In this document: positions 55,608 through 63,617 of the stretch, one piece after another
Position numbering within the stretch: position 1 is the stretch's first letter
Layout: each line of letters starts with the position of its first letter
Assembly (NCBI RefSeq): GCF_006494375.1
Contig: NZ_VHIZ01000050.1
Location: forward strand, 477,256-541,255
Source of the DNA: Pantoea anthophila
GTDB lineage: Bacteria > Pseudomonadota > Gammaproteobacteria > Enterobacterales > Enterobacteriaceae
Direction of reading: 5' to 3'
Length of the DNA stretch: 64,000 nucleotides
Program-made: the position numbers and the translations under genes
Notes under the pieces: generated by a model
Databases searched by the model: none
What the model was told of the DNA's origin: nothing
Seen by the model: the letters and a program-made list of their open reading frames with translations, nothing else

Positions 55608-56972
55608 CTAATGGGGCGTTTTCAGCGCAATCACCACCGGTTCTCCCGATGGCATCTCACCTTTAACCCGGCGCAGCAGATAGCGTAAGCCGAGGGCGAA
55701 GGTCAGCGCATAGATCAGCAGCACCGCCACGAAGATGCCCAGCGTGCTGCTGAGTGACAGCGGCGAGACGCTTTGTGCGGTGCGTAACAGGCCATAGACC
55801 GTCCACGGCTGACGCCCGACTTCGGTCACGACCCAGCCTGACAACAGGGCAATAAAGCCCGCCGGTGAGAGCCATGTCAGCCAGCGCAGAAAGCGCCCCG
55901 ACGTGGTCAGCCCTCCCCGCCAGCGCTGCAGATTCGCCGCCAGCGTGGTCGCCAGGATAATCACCCCCAGCCCCACCATCAGGCGAAAAGCGAAAAAGAC
56001 CGGGAGCACCGGGGGGATGGCATCCGCAGGAAATTCGCTCAGGCTTTTAATGTGGCCGGAGAGGTTGTGGCGCAGATAGAGCGATCCGAGTGCGGGCAGA
56101 GTGACCTCCAGAATGTTGCGCTGCGCCTGCTGGTCCGGCAGCGCAAACAGCCGCAGAGGCTCCCCCTCGCCGGGGGCTGGCTGGTGCCAGCTGCCTTCCA
56201 TCGCAGCCAGTTTAGCGGGCTGGTAGTCGCGGGTGTTTTCACCGTGCAGATCGCCGAGAACGATCTGTAGTGGCACCGCAAACAGCAGCAACGTCAGCGC
56301 GCTATTGAGCATCAGACGCGAAGCCGCCTCCCCGCTGAAATGGCGGAGTCGCCACGCCGCCACGCCCGCGATCATCACCGCCACGGCAATCAGGGACCCG
56401 ACCACCATATGGCTGAAGCGCCACAGAAAGGAGGGTGCCTGCAAAAGCGACCGCCAGCTGTCCGCCAGAAAAACCCCGTTCGGATCCCGCGTAAAGCCGA
56501 CCGGCGTCTGCATCCATGAGTTAGCGGCCAGAATCCAGAAGGCACTGAGCAGCGCGCCGAACGCCACCAGACAGGTCACAGCAAAATGCACGCCGGGCCG
56601 GATTTTGTTGAAACCGAACAGCATCACTCCGGTCAGGGCCGATTCGAGAAAAAACGCGACAAGCACCTCATAGAACATTAATGGCCCAATCACGCCGCCG
56701 GCCTGCTGTGAAAAGCGCGCCCAGTGCGTGCCGAACTGAAACTCCATGACGACGCCGGAGGCGGCACCTATCGCCACCGTCAGGGAAAAGAGCGTCAGCC
56801 AGAAGTGCAGCGCATCCCGTGCAGCCTGCTGCTTTCCCCACAGCCAGCGCGCCTCAAACCACACCAGAAAGGGGGCCAGTCCCAGCGTCAGCGCCGCCAG
56901 CATAATATGCATGCCCATGGTCAGCGCAAACTGCGTCCGGGCAATTGCCAGCACCCAGTCGCTGTCATTCAT
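55608..56972 (-). CDS. CioA/CydA-like subunit I of cytochrome bd-type quinol oxidase
   Basis: A 454-residue polytopic subunit carrying hemes b558, b595 and d. Signatures are RTQFALTMGMHIMLAALTLG (axial His), MEFQFGTHWARFSQQAG, FSHMVVGS, GENTRDYQPAKLAAMEG and GWVVTEVGRQPW. The length is shorter than E. coli CydA (522) because the Q-loop is short, as in the cyanide-insensitive (CIO) subfamily. The frame opens 23 codons earlier; the Met at 56972 (MNDSDW) fits better. It is the first gene of a three-gene operon. Confidence 0.9.
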   Translation of the reverse strand: MNDSDWVLAIARTQFALTMGMHIMLAALTLGLAPFLVWFEARWLWGKQQAARDALHFWLTLFSLTVAIGAASGVVMEFQFGTHWARFSQQAGGVIGPLMFYEVLVAFFLESALTGVMLFGFNKIRPGVHFAVTCLVAFGALLSAFWILAANSWMQTPVGFTRDPNGVFLADSWRSLLQAPSFLWRFSHMVVGSLIAVAVMIAGVAAWRLRHFSGEAASRLMLNSALTLLLFAVPLQIVLGDLHGENTRDYQPAKLAAMEGSWHQPAPGEGEPLRLFALPDQQAQRNILEVTLPALGSLYLRHNLSGHIKSLSEFPADAIPPVLPVFFAFRLMVGLGVIILATTLAANLQRWRGGLTTSGRFLRWLTWLSPAGFIALLSGWVVTEVGRQPWTVYGLLRTAQSVSPLSLSSTLGIFVAVLLIYALTFALGLRYLLRRVKGEMPSGEPVVIALKTPH

Positions 56973-57295
56973 GGCAGTATCGTCCCGAATCCTCAGATCC
57001 GCCGGAGTGCGTGACGGATGAGGAGAGACACGCCGCCGCAAGCCGTTCTTTCATCTGACTCTCTCCTGATCTTATTGCCTCTCATCAGCGTCAGGCTTAT
57101 TTCGCCAGACGGTAAGTCGCCTCTCGTTTTGTCAGTTTATCGTAGTGAAGAAATAAAAGTTCAGCCAGCATCGACCGGGAAGGAATAACAACACGTGCAG
57201 AACCACATTAATTGCTATCCGGTGAACAGCGATAAAAAAGATATTATCGCCGTGCCGGATGCGCTGCGCTTAAATAACGAAAATAAGCATTAAGC

Positions 57296-57322
57296 GAGGC
57301 GGAGAATTAATTCGTCCGCCTC
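57296..57322. terminator. Hairpin after the corA-like gene
   Basis: GAGGCGGA/TCCGCCTC form an 8-bp stem with an AT-rich loop, 10 bases beyond the stop of the leftward CorA-like gene. The other 250 bases of the gap to the cio operon hold its promoter and a doubtful 32-codon frame. Confidence 0.5.
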
Positions 57323-57331
57323 TGTATTGCC

Positions 57332-58297
57332 CTACAGCCAGCCGGAGCGACGCAGCCTGGCCCACAATCCGCCGCAGGCAAGCAGCGTCAGCCCGACTGC
57401 CAGCGGATAGCCATAATGCGACTTCAGCTCCGGCATATGTTCGAAGTTCATGCCATACATGCTGAACACCACGGTCGGGATCACCAGGATAGCGCCCCAC
57501 CCCGCCAGCTTTTTCACCACCTCATTCTGCTGCACCGTCACCAGCGCCAGATTGACCTGCATGGCACTGGTGAGCATCTCGCGCATATCTTCCGCATCGG
57601 TCACCACATGGCGGGCGTGATCCTGCACGTCCCGGATATAGGCACGCAGCGGGCGCGGGATCAGATCCTCATGCAGGTGAATAAGCTGGTTGCAGATCTC
57701 CTCCAGCGGCAGTGCCGCATTGCGCAGCTTCAGCAGTTGCCGCCGCACGGTATAGACCGCCTGTACCGATCGGCGGTCAAATTCGCTGGTGAAGAGATCG
57801 TTCTCCATCTGCCCGACGCGTTCGTTCAGTGAGGTGGAGAGTTCGGCATAACGGTCGACAATAAAATCGAGCAGGCAGTAGAGCGGATAACCCGGCCCCA
57901 GTTTCAGCAGCGCCGGGTTTTCAGCCGCCCGCTCGCGCACCGGACTGTAGCTCTCCGAAGCACCGTGACGGATGCTGATCAGGAAATTTTTTCCGACAAA
58001 GAAATGGGTTTCGCCCAGTTCACAGCTGTCATCTTTCGCACGCACCGTTTTCACCACGATAAACAGCGACTCGCCATAATGTTCGATCTTGGGCCGCTGG
58101 TGCGCATTCAGCGCATCTTCAACGGCCAGTTCGTGGAGTCCGAACTCTTCCTTGATCTTTGCCATAAACGCCGCGTCTGGCTGCCACAGGCCGAGCCAGA
58201 TAAACGCCTCCGGCTCTTTAATCACGTCGCTGATATCCTCAACGTCTATCTCTTCGCCCGCGCATCCCGGACGATATACCCTGCTGCTTACGATCAT
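57332..58297 (-). CDS. CorA-family divalent metal transporter
   Basis: A 321-residue protein with a large N-terminal cytoplasmic domain and two C-terminal membrane helices. The pore motif GMN is in YGMNFEHMPELKSHYGYPL. The family transports Mg2+, Co2+ or, in ZntB-like members, Zn2+. E. coli CorA is 316 residues, but the sequence here is distant enough that it may be an extra paralogue. The N-terminus MIVSSRVYRPG is like the CorA-II/YfjQ type. Single gene. Confidence 0.87.
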   Translation of the reverse strand: MIVSSRVYRPGCAGEEIDVEDISDVIKEPEAFIWLGLWQPDAAFMAKIKEEFGLHELAVEDALNAHQRPKIEHYGESLFIVVKTVRAKDDSCELGETHFFVGKNFLISIRHGASESYSPVRERAAENPALLKLGPGYPLYCLLDFIVDRYAELSTSLNERVGQMENDLFTSEFDRRSVQAVYTVRRQLLKLRNAALPLEEICNQLIHLHEDLIPRPLRAYIRDVQDHARHVVTDAEDMREMLTSAMQVNLALVTVQQNEVVKKLAGWGAILVIPTVVFSMYGMNFEHMPELKSHYGYPLAVGLTLLACGGLWARLRRSGWL

Positions 58298-58400
58298 CTT
58301 CTGTGTTCCCGTTGTGACAATAGAAGCAGCTTAGCCAATCCCGCGCCCGTAACCGGATAAAAACCGTAAGGATTTGCTGCAACAGTGTGTCGTCAGCGGG

Positions 58401-59420
58401 TTACCACTTCAGGCCTAATCCGGTGGAGAAGATCCCTTCGTTCAGGGTATCAGGAATGCCGCTGACCAGATTACGATGGTAGCCAACATGCAGGGTCGAC
58501 CAGGAGGTCAGGCTGTAGCGCAGGCCAGCTTCCGCATCCAGCATGAATACGCCGTCGTCATCCAGCGAATGACCGACATCACCGTTGCTGTAGAGCGTGA
58601 CCGATTTGCCCAGCAGATAGCGCTGATAGTTCCAGCGCAGCGAGCCGCCAAAGTGGCGCTCTTCCCGGTCATCGCTGTACCCATACTCAAAGGCGCCACC
58701 CAGCAGGGAGAGTGAGAAGCTGCTAAGTTCAGTGTCCCACAGTTGATAGCCGGGACCGGTGCCAATCAGTGCCTGGCGCGACAGATTCTCCACCCAGTCG
58801 CGCTTATAGGTGGCGCGTGCCTGCCAGAAGAACTGCTCCCGGAACAGATAGTCAACGGCGTAGCGCAGGCTGTAGTTGTCGGTGTTGACGCTCTCATTTT
58901 CCTGCTCGCGATTGTAGGTTGCGCCAATATCATGCAGCCATTTTCCCTGGTTCAGCTTGGTGTTGAGCGCAAAGCTGTAGTCGTCCGTTTTGGTAGAGGC
59001 TTTTTTAACCTTCATACCGGCGTCGATGTTACCGGTCCAGGCGAGCTGATCGCTGCGGACTTTGGCTTTCATAAACTCATCGATGCGCCTGACGGAGACC
59101 TGCTGCTCCTGCTCGTCGCGTTCCACCCAGACGTAGCCGGGATCAGAGGAGGAGAGCCGCACCTGATAATGTTCACCGGTTTTTTTGTTTTCAACATTCA
59201 CCGGATTGTCGCTGGCGAGGGTGCTGACCGCATTCCAGTCCAGCGTGACCGTGCCGGCGTAATGCGTCTCTATTGCCAGCTTGCCATCGCTCAGGTAACG
59301 GATGGTGCCGGTGAGCCGGTCGCCATTATTCAGCCAGACGGTATCGGCGGCGGCCTGCTGAGCCCATCCGGCGCAGCAGCTGATAACCAGCAGTGTGGTA
59401 AACGAGGTGGCACAGCGCAT
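58401..59420 (-). CDS. DUF481 outer-membrane beta-barrel protein (YdiY-like)
   Basis: A 339-residue protein with a signal peptide (residues 1-25, WAQQAAADT). The extra N-terminal domain of about 110 residues (TVWLNNGDRLTGTIRYLSDG, an SH3/Sm-like fold) is followed by the DUF481 barrel with alternating hydrophobic strands and the terminal signature GIFSTGLGLKW. The last residue Trp suits BAM recognition. E. coli YdiY is shorter (252) and lacks the N-terminal part. AGGGAAAGCT precedes the Met at 59420. Confidence 0.85.
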   Translation of the reverse strand: MRCATSFTTLLVISCCAGWAQQAAADTVWLNNGDRLTGTIRYLSDGKLAIETHYAGTVTLDWNAVSTLASDNPVNVENKKTGEHYQVRLSSSDPGYVWVERDEQEQQVSVRRIDEFMKAKVRSDQLAWTGNIDAGMKVKKASTKTDDYSFALNTKLNQGKWLHDIGATYNREQENESVNTDNYSLRYAVDYLFREQFFWQARATYKRDWVENLSRQALIGTGPGYQLWDTELSSFSLSLLGGAFEYGYSDDREERHFGGSLRWNYQRYLLGKSVTLYSNGDVGHSLDDDGVFMLDAEAGLRYSLTSWSTLHVGYHRNLVSGIPDTLNEGIFSTGLGLKW

Positions 59421-59524
59421 AGCTTTCCCTGAAAAGGCGTCCTCCTGCATGGACGACGCGTCACCGCAAATTCTGACCTGACAATTAAGCCGATTCCGCG
59501 ACGATATGCAATGTGCCGCCCCGG

Positions 59525-60121
59525 TTATGACAGGTCGTGCAGCTCTTTACTGAGGGGAGGCCCCAGCCTGAAGTCGGAAAAACGGATCGCCAGCCCCTGT
59601 CGCTCCGGCGAGCAGCCCATCACGCCGACAAAACGCCGCGCCTGACCGGGCCAGGGACAGAGCCGCAACAGTGGCCAGGTCAGGCCGTCGGTGGAGTACT
59701 GGATTCGCAATGCCGCCTTTTCCAGCGTGGCGCGCATCCAGAACTGACGCGCATCCCCGGGGAAAACACCGGTAGACCAGTCAGAAAACTCGCGCGTGAC
59801 CACGCTGCCGATAGCAGGCTGGTCATCGTTAAACTCAATGCCTGCTTTAACCCAGTGCGTTTCACTGTCCTGAATAAACAGACCGGCCTGGTCATAAAGC
59901 TGGCTGAAGTCCGCCCTCACCTGCACCTGAACGGTAAAGTCATGTTCCACCCAGAAGCCAAATGCATGGCCGCTGTGCCGTTCGAAGCCGTACCAGGTAC
60001 GCTGCCAGAAATCGCTGTTTAACGCGGTTTCAAACTGCAATGTTTCACCATCCAGACTGTGCACCGGCGGCTGATTAATCCAGACGCCGCCTTCGGCCGT
60101 TATTAAACTGACTGCTCTCAT
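59525..60121 (-). CDS. DUF1349 family protein
   Basis: A 198-residue cytoplasmic protein with a concanavalin-like jelly-roll fold expected from DUF1349. Characteristic parts are DFWQRTWYGFERHSGHAFGF, DFTVQVQVRADFSQLYDQAGLFI, HWVKAGIEF and FWMRATLEKAALRIQYSTDGLTW. AAGGAG lies 5 bases before the ATG at 60121. Relatives may bind or modify carbohydrates, but the function is unknown. Confidence 0.85.
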   Translation of the reverse strand: MRAVSLITAEGGVWINQPPVHSLDGETLQFETALNSDFWQRTWYGFERHSGHAFGFWVEHDFTVQVQVRADFSQLYDQAGLFIQDSETHWVKAGIEFNDDQPAIGSVVTREFSDWSTGVFPGDARQFWMRATLEKAALRIQYSTDGLTWPLLRLCPWPGQARRFVGVMGCSPERQGLAIRFSDFRLGPPLSKELHDLS

Positions 60122-60316
60122 GGTCACTCCTTTCAGTAAGGTAAAACGCCTGCAGGCTGGCCTGCAGCGAGGTCATCGGTCTGATCATCATCGCCATCAG
60201 GGCCAGTCAGCTTAACTATTTCATTTTGTTAATCGCCTGGCTAAAACGGCATTTAACAGCCAGGCTTGTTTTGTCTGACGGCAACTGAACTCATTAAATA
60301 TAAGGATTAAGCCACC

Positions 60317-60553
60317 ATGGTAGATAAATCAGAAATTTTAGATCACGCCCAGGTTGTTGATGTTAACGGTGAACATGTCGGTATCGTCGATCATTTCGAA
60401 GGTGACGACAAAATTAAGCTGGCGAAAAGCGATCCGGAAGCGGGCGGCAAACACCACATTATTCCTTTCAGCTGGGTGAAAGAGGTTGACGATAATAAAG
60501 TCATCCTTTCTAAAGCCAAAGCTGACGTTGAAAGTGAGTGGCAGTCTGCATAA
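60317..60553 (+). CDS. DUF2171 PRC-barrel-like small protein
   Basis: A 78-residue acidic protein with HAQVVDVNGEHVGIVDHFEGD and IPFSWVKEVDDNKVILSKAKADVESEW, the DUF2171 pattern resembling a PRC barrel. Function unknown; family members are often found with stress genes. ATAAGGATTAAGCC lies before the ATG. It is single and followed by a hairpin. Confidence 0.85.
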   Translation: MVDKSEILDHAQVVDVNGEHVGIVDHFEGDDKIKLAKSDPEAGGKHHIIPFSWVKEVDDNKVILSKAKADVESEWQSA

Positions 60554-60560
60554 TATCGCC

Positions 60561-60590
60561 GCCGTGGCTCCCGCCACGGCGTATTTATTT
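60561..60590 (+). terminator. Terminator after the DUF2171 gene
   Basis: GCCGTGGC/GCCACGGC form an 8-bp stem with loop TCCC followed by GTATTTATTT, 7 bases after the stop. Confidence 0.6.
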
Positions 60591-60686
60591 CACGTACCTG
60601 TTTCTGCGCCCTGCCCCGCCCGTTCTCTCAATCCCTATAAATTTATTACTGCATAAACTTTTCGCCGCTAATAAAACCTGTGTCCT

Positions 60687-61274
60687 TTACGAAGACAGGC
60701 TGATATTTTCCATTCGCGTTGCTGCATAGCAGCCGAATACCCCTTCGATGAGTGGATAGCGCCCGGCATCGGGCAGTTCAAAATGCCACCATTCAGTTGC
60801 AATGCCGGTAAACCCACCTCCCAGCATGATGGCATTGAGCAGCAGCCGGTTGCGCTGCGCCTGCACGGCTACCGCAGGATGATAAGGATGGGAGTGCTCG
60901 CTCATCTCATCAAAGCCGGTGCCCATATCCATTATCTCGCCGCGCTCGTCGATCAGCGTCACATCCACCGCCGTGCCCCGGCTGTGATTAGAGCCGAGTG
61001 CCAGGGGAACAACATAGTCCGGATTCGGGCACGCCTGCCAGAGGATCGCCTGCGCTTCAGGAGGCCGGTATGCGTCGAGAATGAGCAGCGTATAGCCCGC
61101 GACCTCTGCAATATCGATACTTTTCGCCAGCGCTTTCGCCGCATCAACGTGTAGCAGACAGCGCGCATCGCGGTAGATTGGCTGCCCGGTGAGGTTGTCG
61201 GCGGTGGCATATTTGAGATCGATGGCTAACTGAGGAAAGGCGTCAGCGATGTCTGTCAGATGGTTATTTTCCAT
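60687..61274 (-). CDS. ddpX: D-alanyl-D-alanine dipeptidase (DdpX/VanX type)
   Basis: A 195-residue zinc peptidase cleaving D-Ala-D-Ala. The zinc motif SNHSRGTAVDVTL (His and Asp) lies near residues 98-110 and the catalytic Glu/His motif TEWWHFEL near residues 162-170. YRPPEAQAILW is also conserved. The length fits E. coli DdpX (193). The associated ddpABCDF importer is not adjacent. The start at 61274 is chosen because it begins the conserved N-terminus MENNHLTDI; the frame opens earlier. Confidence 0.87.
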   Translation of the reverse strand: MENNHLTDIADAFPQLAIDLKYATADNLTGQPIYRDARCLLHVDAAKALAKSIDIAEVAGYTLLILDAYRPPEAQAILWQACPNPDYVVPLALGSNHSRGTAVDVTLIDERGEIMDMGTGFDEMSEHSHPYHPAVAVQAQRNRLLLNAIMLGGGFTGIATEWWHFELPDAGRYPLIEGVFGCYAATRMENISLSS

Positions 61275-61537
61275 GGTGGTGAGTTCCCTGTTTATGCGCT
61301 GTGTGGCGGGCTGGCCATGAACGGTGATGTTGAGGGGTATCATGGCACTGCGGCAGGGGGAAGGAAAGTGTGTGATGAGGCGTGCTGTGGCAGCGTGATT
61401 ACTCAGTGTGGTGGCTGGCATATTTAAGGCTTCGCAATAGCTTCAGGATTCACCCACTCAATAGTGTCGACTCCGGTGTATGATGGGGATGCATACTGCC
61501 GCATTGATGTTCATCATTTCACAAAGGGTATCTCGCA

Positions 61538-61744
61538 ATGAAAATAGGGATATTTATGGCAATCCTTTTCGCTTCCTGGGTTCTTATACCCGAAGGATTC
61601 ATCAGATCATTGATTGCAGGTCACATTAATGGTGATGGTGAAAATGCTATGGATAGCTTCGAGTTCACAGTGATTCTACTAAAGGCCGTTTTTTCTGTGC
61701 TGCTTGCCTTCACTGGTATCTGGTTATATCACAAAGCTAAATGA
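61538..61744 (+). CDS. Small two-span membrane protein
   Basis: A 68-residue protein with membrane helices at about residues 3-20 (IGIFMAILFASWVLIPE) and 45-65 (ILLKAVFSVLLAFTGIWLYH), joined by an acidic loop. AAAGGG precedes the ATG. Its GC content falls below that of the core genes, marking the beginning of the accessory segment. I do not recognise the family. Confidence 0.6.
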   Translation: MKIGIFMAILFASWVLIPEGFIRSLIAGHINGDGENAMDSFEFTVILLKAVFSVLLAFTGIWLYHKAK

Positions 61745-62016
61745 CGCTGTCTGTAAAAAGCGCGTCATCGGCACCCCGCTGAGTTTCAGGCGTAACCATA
61801 AAGACAAAAACAGGATAAGTGTAAGTAGCAGCGGCATTTTTGAGAGGGACTAAAGGCAAATAGTACAGATTCACAATATGAATTCCCGCCCAGAGCAGAT
61901 ATTACAGACCTCATAAGAAAGAAGAGATAAGCAAAATGTGAAATGGAAAGAATTCATTTTTCCAGAGAGGCATCGCAACATTATATTTAAGTTTCAGCGC
62001 GTTTACCGGGCAGAAG

Positions 62017-62032
62017 TTGTATATTTAAACAG
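62017..62032 (+). promoter_or_regulatory. LexA-box-like sequence upstream of symE
   Basis: TTGTATATTTAAACAG differs from the CTGT-N8-ACAG LexA core by one base. It lies 105 bases before the SymE start. E. coli symE is SOS-induced through LexA. The remaining gap 61745-62016 shows no gene. Confidence 0.6.
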
Positions 62033-62059
62033 GGAATAACAGAACGGGAAGCGCGAAAA

Positions 62060-62144
62060 GAGAGATTTTTGCGCGGCTGAAGCGGGCGGCAACCCGCAGC
62101 AGCCGCTGACCATAAGCAACTAAGAAGGAGTTGATCATGGCTGA
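62060..62144 (-). ncRNA. symR: SymR-like antisense RNA, predicted
   Basis: On the minus strand inside the symE 5' end, TTGTGG (62174-62179) and TATGAT (62150-62155) are 18 bases apart. Transcription would begin near 62144 and run across the symE start codon and ribosome binding site. A two-step hairpin (GCGGCTG/CAGCCGC around GCGGG/CCCGC, 62073-62106) and TCTCTCTTTT may end it. E. coli SymR has the same layout and a similar length (77 bases). The 3' end is uncertain. Confidence 0.45.
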
Positions 62145-62370
62145 CACGCATCATAAGTCAGAGACACGCACATCCACAACCGCCGCCAGCGAATCGCGGG
62201 CGCATTATTACAGAGTGGGATACCGACCCAATAAAGGTCAGCCGAACCCGCTGCCACAGCTCACCATCAAGGGACGCTGGCTGGAAGCGCTGGGCTTTAC
62301 CACCGGGCAAAAGATCGAGGTAATCACCGGGCCGGGACGGTTAATCATCCAGCTGGCGACTGAAGGGTAA
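62137..62370 (+). CDS. symE: SymE-type toxin (type I toxin-antitoxin)
   Basis: A 77-residue AbrB-fold protein. It shares the SymE pattern YRPNKGQPNPLPQLTIKGRW, LEALGFTTGQKIEV and the final strand GRLIIQL, but lacks the longer C-terminal tail of E. coli SymE. E. coli SymE condenses the nucleoid or cleaves RNA and is induced in the SOS response. AAGGAG lies 7 bases before the ATG. The first 30 residues are low in conservation. A LexA-like box and an antisense promoter accompany it. Confidence 0.8.
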   Translation: MADTHHKSETRTSTTAASESRAHYYRVGYRPNKGQPNPLPQLTIKGRWLEALGFTTGQKIEVITGPGRLIIQLATEG

Positions 62371-62422
62371 CTGGCTGACACATAATGTAAAATCCCGGCA
62401 ACAAGGCCATGATTTACGTACA

Positions 62423-62671
62423 TCACTCAGGATTTGAAGGCGAGGACGGTTTCTCTTTCGACATGAGACATTGTCCTACGCCAATAATCACCCCACATCC
62501 AATTGATATTTCAGCTGCTCTGACTAAGTCATTTCGATAAAAATCAAAATCACCTGATAAAAAATAGGATGCCAGAGATATAAATATTCGACCACCTACA
62601 AGAATAATGAAAAGGCCCACTACCCATGAAGAAATCAATAATAATAAGAGTTTAATTTTCTTATTTTGCAT
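62423..62671 (-). CDS. Small AT-rich membrane protein, immunity-like
   Basis: An 82-residue protein with two membrane helices (LLLLLISSWVVGLFIILVGG near residues 8-28 and IGCGVIIGVGQCL near residues 58-70) and a short charged tail ending SNPE. Its composition is much richer in A+T than its neighbours. It lies directly downstream of a decayed cdiA fragment in the same direction, where a cdiI immunity gene normally sits. No family is recognised, so immunity is inferred from position and shape. Confidence 0.55.
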   Translation of the reverse strand: MQNKKIKLLLLLISSWVVGLFIILVGGRIFISLASYFLSGDFDFYRNDLVRAAEISIGCGVIIGVGQCLMSKEKPSSPSNPE

Positions 62672-62765
62672 GACTCTTTTCTCCAGTTGCTGCTGAACTT
62701 TTTCAGCCAGGTTTTGTTCGGAACTTTCAGGATATTCAGAACCAGCAGATTCAGCTACTGCTCCT

Positions 62766-63100
62766 TTAATTTAGGTATAGAAAGTCTGGTAAGCCTGCCC
62801 GCTGATGTCCCCAGCCGTTGGCTTTCTACCCGGATTCGCCTTCCGCCTCTGCCGTCTTCATCTGCCCCGGCGTGACATCCTTCATCTGTTCGTTTGCGGC
62901 CTTCGTCGCGGCTATCTGCCCCTCTGTCCGTAGGATATCCGCCGCCCGGTTACTGATTTTATCTATCAGCTGCGTCTCACGCAGCCGGTTCTACTCACGC
63001 TCCTTGTCAAATAGCGGCGACAGCGTCTGGTTCGCGTGCTCTGCGGCTCAGCTCGCCCCCATTCACCCGCCACCTTCGTCACCGAGCTGTCGCTGCTCAT
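62766..63100 (-). pseudogene. Decayed cdiA/hemagglutinin fragment
   Basis: On the minus strand one frame reads HANQTLSPLFDKERE, stop, NRLRETQLIDKISNRAADI, then LRTEGQIAATKAANEQMKD, and ends after a second stop. This matches the pre-toxin region of CdiA-type two-partner secreted toxins, where LSPLFDKEKEQNRL and IGEIGNQAADIARTEG recur. In-frame stops and an upstream frame break show it is dead. Neither secretion nor toxin domain is present. Confidence 0.75.
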
Positions 63101-63121
63101 AACCGCCCAATCCAGTTGCGA

Positions 63122-63364
63122 GTGAAAGACTTCCGCTTTCATGCCCTAAGACACACCTAAGCGAACTGCTTAATCCAGTCTGGCGTTCCGCTGTCCGCGC
63201 TGCAGGAAATAGGCGGATGGGAAAGCATCGAAATAGTGCGTCGATATGCTCATCTGGCACCTAACCATCTGACTTAACATGCGCGCAAAGTTGACTCACT
63301 TTTGGAGGAAAACAACACAAATATGACATAAGGAGAAAATCAGGTAGGGTGGAATATGGCGTAA
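63122..63364 (+). pseudogene. Decayed tyrosine-recombinase (integrase) C-terminus
   Basis: One plus-strand frame reads KDFRFHALRHT, stop, [38 protein letters not shown], stop, HARKVDSLLEENNTNMT, stop, GENQVGWNMA, stop. It matches phage-type integrase ends, where FHDLRHTWASW and [23 protein letters not shown] occur. The catalytic R (LRHT), the conserved H/W region and the nucleophile Tyr (RRYAHL) are recognisable. Four stops, all TAA, interrupt or end it, and the N-terminal two thirds are missing. Confidence 0.78.
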
Positions 63365-63576
63365 GCCACTGAAATCGATGCAGGATTATAACTTTCGAGC
63401 CAGTTATCTGTTGCATATGTGATTTTTTCATTTAAATTTGTGATCTGCCTCCAAATATGACTCTTTAGAAAATGACTACTCTCACGGCTAAAGTTCATCA
63501 CTGCATGATCGTGTGGGCGTCGATGACTCTGAACAATGTTGAGAAGATTCTTAACCTACTTTACAAACAGAAAATG

Positions 63577-63582
63577 TATAAT
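63577..63582 (+). promoter_or_regulatory. -10 box before the DUF3289 gene
   Basis: TATAAT occurs 36 bases before the start codon in AT-rich DNA. No good -35 lies at the right distance. The gap 63365-63617 has no other recognisable feature. Confidence 0.35.
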
Positions 63583-63617
63583 ACTCAAACATTTGAATAA
63601 AAGGGATTGATTTTTAA

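Noticed and set aside
57195..57293. A 32-codon frame (GTG start after AAGGAA) between the cio operon and the corA-like gene
   Set aside because: It has a possible ribosome binding site but no membrane helix, family or conserved neighbour to support it; length and GTG start make chance likely.
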